Positions 12,799 to 23,419 of a DNA stretch of 64,000 nucleotides are shown here, piece by piece. A program made the position numbers and the translations under genes. The DNA comes from Mytilus californianus (taxonomy: Eukaryota > Mollusca > Bivalvia > Mytilida > Mytilidae): the NCBI RefSeq assembly GCF_021869535.1, contig NW_026262690.1, positions 63,000,995 to 63,064,994 on the forward strand. The letters run 5' to 3'. Numbering within the stretch: the stretch's first letter is position 1; each line of letters opens with the position of its first letter. A model generated the notes under the pieces. It ran no database searches and was not told the DNA's origin. It saw only the letters and a program-made list of their open reading frames with translations.

Positions 12799-13776
12799 TT
12801 GTTTTATGGCAGTGTCTGCGCGTACCCGCATCTGGGTACGAATAGTCAAATTGCCATTCATAGGCTACGCGTACCCGCATCCGGTTTTATAATAATATGG
12901 CATCGGGTCGGGAATTAAATGTGAAATATATACGGAATTTGTCGCAATTAGTGAATAAATTGATTAAAACTTCTCAGAAGTTTTATAATAATAAATATTT
13001 ATATATAGGTAAGTGAACAGTTTTTCTCAGTTAATAAATATTCTTAAAATGGAAGAGAGTGATATACATGTGGGGAAGACATTTCAAAGTTTTCATGAAT
13101 TGGAACAATTTGTTCAAAACTATCAGTCGAGTAATTTTATACAATTGTATAAAAGAAACAACATTTGAAATGTGCAGGGTTGAAATATGTGCCAAAACAA
13201 TCCTGTTGGATATGTAAAATTTGTTCCAAATCTTAATTAGTTACATGAATCTTTTAAAATTGGTTTAATTTGACATTATTACTTGCATCTTTAATTTTTA
13301 TATAGACACCAAAGCTTTAATTTTAGTCGTTTAAGATATTTTAAAATTTCAGTTTCTGTTTTACATTTTACTAAAAGATTATTTTTTAATCTCATATGTG
13401 TATTTTTCAAATTCAGTAAAATTTAATTATTTAAATTTGCATTTACATTTTATAATAGTTTTAATTTTTATCATGTTTTTCTTTTACAGGGACTGTACAG
13501 TTTCATTTTCCATCAGTGTGCATTTAATTTGCAATGTTTATTATGTATTATTATCTAAATCTAATAAATACAATTTGAAAATATTATTTTTCATACCCTT
13601 CACTCGTTCTACACGAAATCCCCATATTGTCGATAATTTCCGTATATATTTCACGTTTCATTCCTGATCCGATGCCATATTATTATAAAACCGGATGTGG
13701 GTACGCGCAGCCTACGAATGGCAATTTGACTATTCGTACCCGCATGCGGGTACGCGCAGACACTGCCTTGTTTTAT
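12799..13776. mobile_element. Mutator-like (MULE) element with 9-bp target duplication
   Basis: The 960-bp element at 12808-13767 is flanked by TTGTTTTAT at 12799-12807 and 13768-13776, a perfect 9-bp direct repeat. The terminal inverted repeats are about 135 bp and highly similar, starting GGCAGTGTCTGCGCGTACCC on both strands. Long inverted repeats plus a 9-bp duplication are the hallmark of the Mutator superfamily. The interior is AT-rich and holds only a short transposase-like frame, so the copy is a deletion derivative. It sits in the 5' UTR intron of the SERTA gene. Confidence 0.88.
13049..13168 (+). pseudogene. N-terminal remnant of a MULE transposase-like protein
   Basis: A 39-codon frame begins MEESDIHVGKTFQSFHELEQ and continues FVQNYQSSNFIQLYKRNN to a stop. 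The F-x-S-F-x-E-x-E...Y pattern and LYKR are like the start of MULE-encoded proteins (FAR1/FLYWCH-like N-termini). The rest of the protein is missing. Family assignment rests on pattern memory and on the surrounding element. Confidence 0.5.
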
Positions 13777-14589
13777 CCACTGAAAATTTGGACAACATTG
13801 AAAGTATAAATATTCATCCATCAATACAATGTACAAAAAAGTACATTTAAAGAAGTTAATGCATATTTCCAGATTGCTATGGTAAACATTGCCAAACTTT
13901 CAAAACAGAAAATAGAAAGTATTACTATTAATTCCAATTCATGAAATTATGTTTAAACAATTTGTTTAAAGACTGAAAATGTAAATTATCTTGTGTGATT
14001 TCTTCAGACTTTGAAGTTGTACCAATATTTTGATTGTTAAATATAATTTTACCAAAATAAGTTCGGAGCTCTGCATACTGCTTTCTGAGTAAATGGGATT
14101 TTCCTACAGGTACAATAACGTTCAATTTCCAGAAATTTTATTCTATTTATAGAACCACTTCCTGTTGCCAAGTACACAAATACATACAATGCTGAGTAAT
14201 GTGATTCAAAAGGAAAGTGTATAGTCAACTCATGAAACTTTTGTTCGTATACATTTTTCCTCCTTGTGTAAAAAGCCCCTAAAACGGGCAATACTAACAC
14301 AATACATAACCAAATAATTTATTAGGACCATAAAATCTCCATCTTGGAAAAGCTGAGCCTCGATTTCATCTTACACTGATGAATTATACGATGTTCTTGT
14401 TTCATGTTTAAAATGAAAACACGAAAAGGTTCATAACTTTCTTACTTATTATTTTCCTTCGTATTATTTTTTCACATAGTTTTACAACGTATAACACGAG
14501 AAATTTTGTAGTTTGCTTTCTTCGAAGAGATCAACGACCTCTCAGAAAGTACGTACCACCATAAATGCCAAAAGAGATTAATTACTTAC

Positions 14590-14720
14590 CAAAAGGATAA
14601 ATCTACGTCTTGATGAAGAGGAGATATGAATGTTTTTCTTCTTCAGAATATATCTTTAACCTGACTTTGTAGAACATAATTGAGATCCCTCGCAAAAGCC
14701 AAGGACCTTCCTTCCTTCAA
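14590..14720 (-). other. Probable non-coding exon 1 of the SERTA gene
   Basis: Minus-strand sequence ending CCTTTTG is followed by a consensus donor GTAAGTAAT at 14589. It pairs with the acceptor at 12566 to give a roughly 2-kb 5' UTR intron. The upstream limit is a guess; the GC-richer stretch at 14690-14750 looks like a transcription-start region. Nothing in it looks coding. Confidence 0.45.
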
Positions 14721-14759
14721 TCTCCGTTCTTCCTCCCCGCTGTACCTACGTTACCTGTA

Positions 14760-14850
14760 TGCCGATATTTCATTGGTCGAAATTTCAACTAATCATGTAT
14801 GCGCATCTAATTAAAAGTCAAATGTCATACGAAAAAGCGCACCGCTGATC
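14760..14850 (-). promoter_or_regulatory. Candidate promoter of the SERTA gene with CCAAT box
   Basis: ATTGG at 14772-14776 reads CCAAT on the minus strand, 50-60 bases upstream of the inferred first exon. GCGCAT and GCGCAC motifs nearby are rare in this AT-rich DNA. No clear TATA box is seen. This is inference from position and motifs only. Confidence 0.35.
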
Positions 14851-15261
14851 ATAGTAGATTATTGAGACGCTTGGAAAAAAGTGGGTAATTTGAAAAAGAC
14901 ACGCCAGACAAACACGCCGAAATTTTTACGGATAATGACCCCTTTTAAAAAAAAAAAAAAATTGTTTTGATTTATTTTTTATAGTAAATAGTTTGTTAAT
15001 AATTAATTTGTTTTCACTTATTCAATGTGTTCATGCTTCAACGCGATTTTAGACACAGTCGCTTGTTCTTTCCAGAGACACTATATATGTCTTTGTTCTT
15101 TCTAAATATTGTTTTGTGTTTATTTTCTTCTTAGTAAATATTCTGTAATATTTGATTTATTTGTCAATAATTAAATGTGTTGTGCTTCAAACCGATTTTA
15201 GACACCGGCGCCAGTGAGATGGACCCCCCCTTTTTTCTAAATATTTTTTTTGGTGATTTAA

Positions 15262-15302
15262 CTGGGACTATTAATATTATACTAATAATATAATAGTCCC
15301 AG
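15262..15302. repeat. Short inverted repeat (hairpin)
   Basis: CTGGGACTATTA and TAATAGTCCCAG flank an AT-rich centre, giving a stem of about 17 bp. The surrounding 14.95-15.35 kb holds three diverged copies of a unit with TCTGTAATATTT and GATTTTAGACAC. No gene is seen in 14.85-15.86 kb. Confidence 0.7.
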
Positions 15303-16632
15303 GTTTAAATCTTTTTAGTGAATATTCTGTAATATTTAAATTATTTTCACAATAACAATTAATTTTGACTTTCTATATTATTATAGAGAGTTAAAATTTA
15401 CACACTACTGTTTTTGTAATACCGTATGGAAAAGAGGAAATATACACCAAATAAGTTAAAATATTACAGAATATGTATTAAAAAGGACATAAAACACAAA
15501 AAATAAAATTTCGCAAAGAGTTTATATAGTTCTGTATTGCCAACATTTTGATGAGATTCCCCTGAAATCTGTCAATCCTCAGTTTGAGAATCACAACATT
15601 CACTTGATATTTTATGTCGATAACGTAATTTCTTCTTTTTTCTGAGCAGTGGCGTAGCTTCCATTGAGACAATAAAGCTAATCGATATTTGACCAATAAA
15701 AAATTGAGAATACAAGAATGAATGTACAATATGTCAAACATTTTACCTAACTAACCTCAAGTTACACTCGTTTTTCTCATTATTAACTTGAGATTAATTG
15801 GTTCAAGTTTGTATAATAAAAATACCTATATATGAAGATACAAATATCTTGACATTGTTTTAGGTATAGACAAATTATATTCTTGATTCAAACAAGAGGT
15901 TAGAACTGTACGTGAACCTGGAATGATACTTGATTTTTTTTATGAGCAACATATTTGTTACGTTATTAATTGGTGGACGTGGTTTTCAACAGACACTGGA
16001 CAATCTTATGGGATCCACCTGTTGTCCTCTTCCATCATATACCTATATCCAAATGAGGCAACTCCATAGTTCATTCAGCTATAATATATCTAAGCATCTT
16101 GGTAAATCTCCCTATGCGTATAAAGATAGAGACATAGTTTATATTTTATTTCTAGTGAGGCAAACGATTTGAGGCTTTGGAGTCAAAGCCAACTGAATTG
16201 ATTGGTTTAAATTTAATTGTATGCAGGCAAATCCTGATAAATTCCAAGTCATTGCAGTTGGAAATAAAACATTGGAAAAGAAGCCTATTTTTAATATACA
16301 GTCAGCTAAAATATCATGCGATGAGATTGTCAATTTTTAGGTAAAGATATTATCAACTTAATTTTAATCACCACATTAAAAAGATTTGTCGTAAAGCATC
16401 TCAACAACTGAATGTTTTAAAGTGATTGGTTGCTATCTTACTAAATTAAATAAATTGACCATTTTTCACACATTTATTTTCTCTAATTTTAATTTTTGTC
16501 CTTTGGCATGGCATTTTTGCAACAAAAATAATACCAAAATTAGAAAAAAATCAGGAAAGGGCTTTAAGATTTATATATGAAGACTATGTTAGTTCGTACG
16601 ATGAATTACTTGTTCGAGCAAATGTTCCATCA

Positions 16633-16962
16633 ATGAAAATTAGACGTATGCGTAACATGCCTATTGAATATTTTAAAATTTTATATAAATTGTCACCACC
16701 ATGTTTACATGATTTAGTTGTTTTGAAAGATTGTAAATATAATTTTAGATATTCTAATATTGTAGATATACCTAGGGTTCGAACATCAACCTATGGTAAG
16801 AACCCCTTTAAATATACAGCTGCTGTTTTATGGAATGATCTACCTGATGATTTTCGAAAAATTGCTAATTTCAGTTATTTTAAAAATATTCTAAAGTCAT
16901 GGTCCAGGAATGGAAATGACTGTAAGTGCACAGTTTGTGCAGATTATAAATTAATATATTAG
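16633..16962 (+). pseudogene. C-terminal fragment of LINE reverse transcriptase ORF
   Basis: An open 109-codon stretch reads RTSTYGKNPFKYTAAVLWND then LPDDFRK and ends CKCTVCADYKL. The R(T)xxYGxxxFxYxxxxxWNxLP block is the conserved tail of Jockey/CR1-type LINE proteins. Upstream frames are interrupted, so it is not a functional gene. Confidence 0.8.
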
Positions 16963-17060
16963 GTTAAATTTTTACCATTAAGATCATATCCTATATTTTA
17001 AAATATTTTATGCTATGCATTTTTTTCCAGCTTTCTAATCATGCTTAGTTTACGTTTTAT

Positions 17061-17156
17061 ATGCTTTTAGCTTTAATAGCTAGTATGCTTTTAGCTTTAA
17101 TACCTAGTATGCTTTTAGCTTTAATACCTAGTATGCTTTTAGCTTTAAAACCTATA
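17061..17156 (+). repeat. 24-bp tandem repeat, four units, in the LINE 3' region
   Basis: ATGCTTTTAGCTTTAATACC plus TAGT is repeated four times with single-base changes. Short tandem repeats in a 3' UTR are common in LINEs. Confidence 0.9.
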
Positions 17157-17654
17157 TAGCTTATCATGCTTATAATCTGCTTATTACCACCATGCTTAAT
17201 TATAGTGCTTTATTTTGTATTATGTATTGTATTGTTATGTCTTGTATGTCGGTTAAAAGCTCATTAGAGCTTATGTTATGTCCTTGTTTGTATACTATGC
17301 CGACTCTAAATAAAGCTTATTTATTTATTATTAATTGAGCCTCAGCGCGGTTCAAAGACTGATAAGCGGAAAGGATGGTTAATAATTGTATACCGCCATC
17401 GCAAAAGAATTTTCAACATTCACAATTGCAAAATTTTAAATTTTATACTTGTTGGTTGGATTTTTTATAAAGTCATATGCCTAACAACTTCTGTGGTAGT
17501 AAAAAAAAAATCAGGATTCTGAGAATTGATTTGTGTACAAATAGACAAAGAGTGAAGATACTAGAACATATTAATATGATCAGATGAGTTTTGATGTCGG
17601 AAAGATTCAAAATGTCAATTGCTAAATTTCCCGCCAAATGACTCTTAGACATAT

Positions 17655-17668
17655 CATAGGCGGATCCA

Positions 17669-17703
<35 letters not shown>

Positions 17704-17800
17704 GCCCCCCCTTTTGCGGGAAAAATTTGGTTGATTATATAGGGAATCACTGAAGCATGACTGGAGCCCCCCCCCCCCCCCCCAGATTGAAACCGGACAT
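17655..17800 (+). repeat. GGCGGATCCAGGGGG repeat with 32-G and 17-C runs
   Basis: G32 at 17669-17700 is followed by CCCGCCCCCCC, and C17 lies at 17767-17783. The core GGGAAAAATTTGGTTGATTA and AGGGAATCACTGAAGCATGA belongs to a widespread invertebrate interspersed repeat (recollection). The homopolymers may be assembly-sensitive. Confidence 0.75.
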
Positions 17801-17989
17801 AGCAAAGCTTTCCTTATAAGGTCACCACCTAGTGTTCTAAATCTAGATGCCTACTCGAAAACAAACAGTTCTCCATGGGACTTTCTGATTTCTAATTTGC
17901 TGAACTTGGGGAACGACAGAACAAATTAATACCAAAATATTTGACATGTTCGTGTATATAAAGGAATGTTTTTAACTTTGGCTCTGACC

Positions 17990-18500
17990 ATACATTCAAA
18001 GGACCACCAGCGGAAGCCAAAGTTTACATTGAAACTCTGTAGTAATTACATTTTGCTCTTCTCATTAAGAACAAATGAAAGGAAAGGAAACCATGCTGCT
18101 CCTTAATGCTGTTAACTTGTCCCGTTAAAAAAGCATTATGGCTTCAATGGGTAAAAAGGGGAGTCCAATTTGTCCGATTTTTAAAGATGTGTTGGTGTGA
18201 AGGGCTAGGCTTTGAACATCCTCAACACGTGTTGTAATTTTAATGTCGATTGGAATTTAAAATGGGGGACCAGCGGAAGCCAAAGTGTTACATTGAAAGT
18301 TTGTGGGAAACTACATTTTGCTTTTCTTTTCAAGAACAGATGAAGTCCATTGGTCCATTTTTCAAAGACCTTCTGGGAACAAAGTGAAAAGAAATTGACA
18401 GGGATGTTCCTGTGAAAGTCTGCAACTAGTTTTGTTACTTTTAAGATTCGTAAAGGCCACCAGAAGATGATCTAAGTTTACATTGAAGCGCTATGGGAAA
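17990..18500 (+). repeat. Three diverged direct repeats of about 200-250 bp
   Basis: CCAGCGGAAGCCAAAGT and a following TACATTGAAA...TACATTTTGCT segment recur at about 18005 and 18268, with a weaker copy at 18455. No open frame. Confidence 0.6.
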
Positions 18501-18772
18501 TTGAGTTTTGATTTCTCCATAATATCAGATAAAAGGAAATGAAAGGACTAACTATCTGTTGTTACTTTGAATAGACTTAGACTTAATTCTATAATTGCTT
18601 TTTGATCAAAATATATCCAATAATATTGAGTGATCCAGACGAGTTGCATTTACAAGGTATTATTTCTTTTATAGCATTTTACGTATTAAAGGGCCATAAT
18701 TCCCGGAAAGGTCAATTCAATTGGTCACAATAATATGATACATACACAGCATGAGCAATTAATAGATTACAA

Positions 18773-19068
18773 ACAAGAGGCTCCAAAGAGCCTGAATCGC
18801 TCATCTGGTATAAAATATGCCATTTTTGTATCATTTTTTTTCTTTATTAATTACAATCAGTTATGTTTGCTTATTTGTAGATCCTGTTTTGTGGCATTTT
18901 TGTAGGTCCTGTACTGATTATCCAATTTTACTGTTTACAGTTGATACCCATCTACTTAAGTTTTTGAAATAAAAAAATCATTTATTGGCAATAAATCCTT
19001 AACTAGTGTGATAATCTGGCCATGTTGTTTTCTTGCAGATCTTATTAGCTTTTTTTTTTACTTTTTTA
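18773..19068 (+). mobile_element. AAGAGGCTC-family element, 5' piece
   Basis: Begins ACAAGAGGCTCCAAAGAGCC, TGAATCGCTCATCTG, the characteristic hairpin start of this family. It is interrupted at about 19069 by a reverse copy of the same family. Confidence 0.65.
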
Positions 19069-20613
19069 GCTCACCTTTATAGGAAAGGTGAGCTTTTGCC
19101 ATCACTTGGCGTCCTTTGTTGTCCATCCGGTGTAAACTATTTCAAACATCTTCATCTCTGAAACTACTGAACCAATTCCAACCAAACTTAAGCTGAATGA
19201 TCATTAGGGTATCTACGAATAAAATTTGTGTCCTATTTTCTGTTTCCCCAAAAACATGGCCGCCATAGCTAAAAATAGAACATAGGGGTAAAATGCAGTT
19301 TTGGCTTATATCTTAATAAAATGCTTCACTGAGCGCAGCCTGATACGACCGCAGTGGTCGAACCCTGAACAGTTGGGGCAAGTTTGGACACAATATTCAA
19401 GCTTGATACTATCTGAATTTGGATTGTGATCAAATTTTTGACATAATATAGGTTTCTGACACAAAATAAATGTGGTCAAAGATCTTACAAATCTAATGCG
19501 CAATACTGTGCAATTGAAGATTTCTTCTTGAAACTTTTCAAAAATTTGAAATTTTGAAAATTTTGAAAAAAAATATGAACCCTTTTAAAAAAAAATTGGA
19601 AACCCCCCCTCCCCCCAAATTTTTTGAATCCCCCTTTTAGCATTAACCAAACTCAATTGCAGTCTTTCCTTTGTAGTATGGAACCTTGTAGTACAATTTT
19701 AGAGAGATCCATACACTTGATCACAAGTTACTGTCTGGAAACTAGAAAAATGCTTTTTTAAAATTAAAAAGCCTCCATCAGCAACATTAAATAGTTATAT
19801 CTAAAAATAAAATTCCTTCATATACATAATCATGGCTATAATTAAATTACCTTTATTTAACATTTTTAAAATAGTAACTTCTAAAAATAAATTGACAGCT
19901 AATCACCTAAAGACAATACATTTCTTTATAAATAATTTACAAGCAGTGTAAGGGAGGTAATTTGACAATATGTGTTTGAATTACCTCCCTTACACTGTTT
20001 TAAAATTATGTTTTGTACTTAAGTAATTGTCAATTAACCTGGAAACCCTTGTTTTCCCCCTTTTTTGCCCCTAATTCCTAAACAGTTTGAGCCATAACCC
20101 CCGAAAGCAAATTCTTACCATCCCTTTGTGATATAGAACTTGTGGAATAATTTCAGAGAGATCCATACACCATTTCACAAGTTATTGTCTGGAAACTAGA
20201 AATATGCTTATTTGGGCCCCATTTTGGCCCCTAATTCCTGAATTGTTAGGACCATAACCCCCAAAATCAATCCCAACCTTCCTTTTGTGGTCATAAACCT
20301 TATGGTAAAATAATAGAAATCCATACACTTAAACAAAAGTTATTGTCCGGAAACCAATGTATCTTCGGACGACGACGACGTGATACCAACATACGACCGC
20401 AAAATTTTTGCGGTCGTATAAAAACTAAAGCATTTAGAGTTAATCTGACATTGGGTAAAAATGTTTATTAGGACAAGTTCTATCAGCCCTGAAATTTTCA
20501 GATGAATCTAACAAACCATTGTTGGGTTGCTGCCACTAAATTGGTAATTTTAAAGAAATTATGCAGTTTTTGGTTATTATCTTGAATATTATTATAGATA
20601 AACTGTAAACAGC
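19069..20613 (-). mobile_element. AAGAGGCTC-family element, reverse copy, interrupted
   Basis: Starts with the hairpin AGCTCACCTTTATAGGAAAG GTGAGCT and continues with the reverse complement of the family (GCCATCACTTGGCGTCC, GGCCGCCATAGCTAAAAATA). The TACGACC-family copy at 19315-20418 splits it: text before and after that copy joins to the family consensus. Confidence 0.75.
19315..20418 (-). mobile_element. TACGACC-family (Helentron-like) element, copy A
   Basis: Left end AATAAAATGCTTCACTGAGC, GATACGACCGCAGTGGTCG; right end is a hairpin of ACGACCGCAAAATTT with GCGGTCGTA. Flanks are T on each side. The interior carries degenerate 161-bp units, a GACGACGACG tract at 20366-20380 and an extra hairpin at 19944-19997 (arms CAGTGTAAGGGAGGTAATT). 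Confidence 0.75.
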
Positions 20614-21285
20614 AATAAACTGCTTCGCCGAGCGCAGCTGGATACGACCACAGAGGTCCAACCCTGAACAGTTGGGGCAAAAATGGACACAATATTCAAG
20701 CTTGATACAGGTCTGAATTTGGATTGTAATTAAATATTTGACACATTATAGGTTTCTGACACAGAATAAATGTAGTCAAAAAACTTGAAATTGGTTGTAT
20801 GATTTGAATTTATATTCAACTGAAGATTTCTTACTGTTGTGCAATACAGTGTGCTGTTGTGCAATACTTAGTAAATCTGTTTTCAGACTATATACAAAGT
20901 ATTAGCAAAATATATTGTGACCCCCAATTTTTTTCTTTGGAAAATTGACAATTTCTTGTCTTAAATCTTGAGGGAAAAAAAATCCCTCCCCCTAAAAATT
21001 TTTGTTTACCCCCATCCAAAAAATTTTTTTGAAGAGAAATTTCTTTTTGAGGAAAAAAAATTGCCCCCCCCCCCTCTTTCCAAAAAAAATAATTTGAAGA
21101 AATTTTCTTTTTGTAAAATGTGGTACAAATTAAGAGACATCCATACACTTAAACACAAGTTATTGTCTGAAAACTAGAAAAATGCTTGTTTTAGACCCTT
21201 TTTGGCCCTTAATTCATGAACGGTTTGGGTAATTACCCTCAAAATGAATCCCAACCTTCTACTTGTGGTATTTCTACTTCTACTT
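20614..21285 (-). mobile_element. TACGACC-family element, copy B, truncated
   Basis: AATAAACTGCTTCGCCGAGC and GATACGACCACAGAGGTCC match the family's AAT end. The hairpin end is missing and the copy fades near 21285. 21285-21496 matches no family seen here. Confidence 0.6.
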
Positions 21286-21496
21286 CTTCTATTTTGCAGC
21301 CACCATCAATAAACTGATTATTTTGCCACTTTTGGATGTGCATGTAAATGTTTTAGATAAAAATATGTGAACATTTTTGTGCTATACATTCTATATACAG
21401 TGAGGTTAAAAAAACATTCTGGACGGTGGTCTAAATCGTCTCATGTAGGTGAGTCTTGAAACTTTCAAGACTACCTGCACTGGTGGTGGTGAGTGT

Positions 21497-23177
21497 AGTC
21501 TCTAAATGCTTTAGTTTTTGAGATATAAGCCAAAAACTGCCTTTTACCCCTATGTTCTATTTTTAGCCATCACAGCCATGTTTTTTGACGAAAACAGAAA
21601 ATAAAACACAAACTTTATTCTAAATACCCCAAGGATCATTCAGCTCAAGTTTGGTTGGAATTGGTTCAGTAGTTTCAGAGGAGAAGATTTTTTAAAGTTA
21701 GAAAACATGATAAACAAATTGTGTAAAATTGTCCTTAAAGGGCAATAACTCCTTAAGGGGTCAATTGACAATTTATGTCATATAAAACTTATTTGTAGAT
21801 CCTACTTTGCTGAACATTTTTGCTGTTTATGTAACAGTGGTTTGATTCCGCCAGTGTACTTTATCCGGAGGAAGAAAATCACCAGTGATTTTTATCCACC
21901 AACAAAAATTCACTAGGTTTTTCTATCCGGGTCCAGTGTAAAACATCCACCAGTCATTATATGGTTTTAAAAAGAGTTTTTTTGAAGGGAAAATATATAT
22001 AAAATGTGGCTTAGTAGTTTTTAGTGTACTTGAAACTTGCATAGTTGATTTATGTAAAAAGTGGAGAGTTTTCATCCAAGGAATGTTCACACTTGTGTTT
22101 TTGTACCGGAATGATTGCACTAGTTATTTTATACCGGGATTAATTACACTAGTGCTTTAGATCCATACATTGATGGAGTGATTAATACTCAGTTTGAACA
22201 CACGATAACACAATAATGCTTATTAACAAATAAGATTTAACACGGTAATTTTTCTATGCAAATTTATAAAATCATATGCTTTTAAATTGTCACTAATTGT
22301 AATATTCATATTTATTGGATTGCCGAAGTTTTTCTGTGTATTTGCTTTTCGGTCGACTAAGATATAAAATCATATCTTCTATGTCGATATCAAAGGATGC
22401 TTCTATAATTGAAACTTTAAGTAAGAACAAATCTGCTCTTTAAATTTGTTTTATATCAAGTTCAATGTCCTGATCATTGATAAAGTATTTTGAGTTATAA
22501 AAATATCCTCCTCATCATCATCAATATTATTTACTGGATTGACTCTGGTTAATTAAACTGGTTCCTTGAAAATCATTCTATTTTAACCCATTTATTTATG
22601 TAAACAATAAACCGGTCTAATATAAACAAAACAACGATATCAAGATCAACGCTTTCACACTATTTACATCCAATATTCTCTAGGGAAAAACAGTTCCCCG
22701 GAATAAATACACGGCGGAATGAAAGTATGCTTACATTTAGTTTATCTTTATCTATAATAATATTCAAGATAATAACCAAAAACTGCAAAATTTCCTTAAA
22801 ATTACCAATTTAGTGGCAGCAACCCAACAATGGGTTGTTAGACTCATCTGAAAATTTCAGGGCTGATAGAACTTGACCTAATGAACATATTTACCCATGT
22901 CAGATTTGCTCAAAATGCTATAGTTTTTGAGATATAAGCCCAAAACTGCATTTTACTCCTATGTTCTATTTTTAGCCATAGTGGCCATGTTTTTGACGAA
23001 ACAGAAAATAAAACACAAACTTTATTCTAGATATCCTAAGGATCATTCAACTTAAGTTTTGTTGGAATTGGTTGAGTAGTTTCAACGGAGAAGATGTTTA
23101 AAATAGTTTACACCGGACGGACGACGACGGACGCCAAGTGATGGTAAAACCTCACATTTCCTTTGGAAAGGTGAGCT
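21497..23177 (+). mobile_element. AAGAGGCTC-family element, forward copy, interrupted
   Basis: Contains the family blocks TAGTTTTTGAGATATAAGCC, GGCAGCAACCCAACAATGGG and GAAAATTTCAGGGCTGATAG, and ends ACATTTCCTTTGGAAAGGTG AGCT. The GGACGGACGACGACGGACGC tract is at 23113-23132. A separate 904-bp insertion (21831-22734) splits it. Confidence 0.75.
21831..22734. mobile_element. Candidate 0.9-kb DNA transposon inside the AAGAGGCTC element
   Basis: Comparing with other family copies, 'GCTGTTTA' and 'AGTTTATCTTTATC' are contiguous elsewhere but separated here by 0.9 kb. The ends GTAACAGTGGTTTGATTCCG CC and the inverted GTAAGCATACTTTCATTCCG CC agree at about 15 of 22 positions. TTTA lies on both sides as a possible target duplication. 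Confidence 0.5.
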
Positions 23178-23419
23178 AACAAGTGGAAAATATCAATGAA
23201 TTTAAAAAAATTTATAATCAAATTAAACTATGTGAAATAAAATGCTTCGCTGGGCGCAGCTTGATACGACCTCAGAGGTCGAACCCTGAACAGTTGGGGC
23301 AAGTATGGACACAACATTCAAGCTTGATACAGCTCTGAATTTGGATTGTGATTAAATATTTGACACAGCATAGGTGTCTGACACAGAAAGAATGTGGTCT
23401 AAGAACTTCAATTTTTTTA

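Larger units (their letters stand above)
16130..17335 (+). mobile_element. 3' end of a non-LTR retrotransposon (LINE)
   Basis: Broken frames from about 16215 read QANPDKFQVIAVGNKT, then LNVLK, FHTFIF and WHFCNK, typical of the region after the reverse-transcriptase catalytic domain. The catalytic YxDD is absent, so this is a 5'-truncated copy. The tail carries AATAAAGCTTATTTATTTAT near 17308-17330. Confidence 0.8.

Noticed and set aside
14049..14300. 83-codon minus-strand frame in the SERTA 5' intron
   Set aside because: No recognisable domain and overlaps another random frame in a non-coding interval.
16139..16333. 64-codon minus-strand frame
   Set aside because: Antisense to the LINE fragment.
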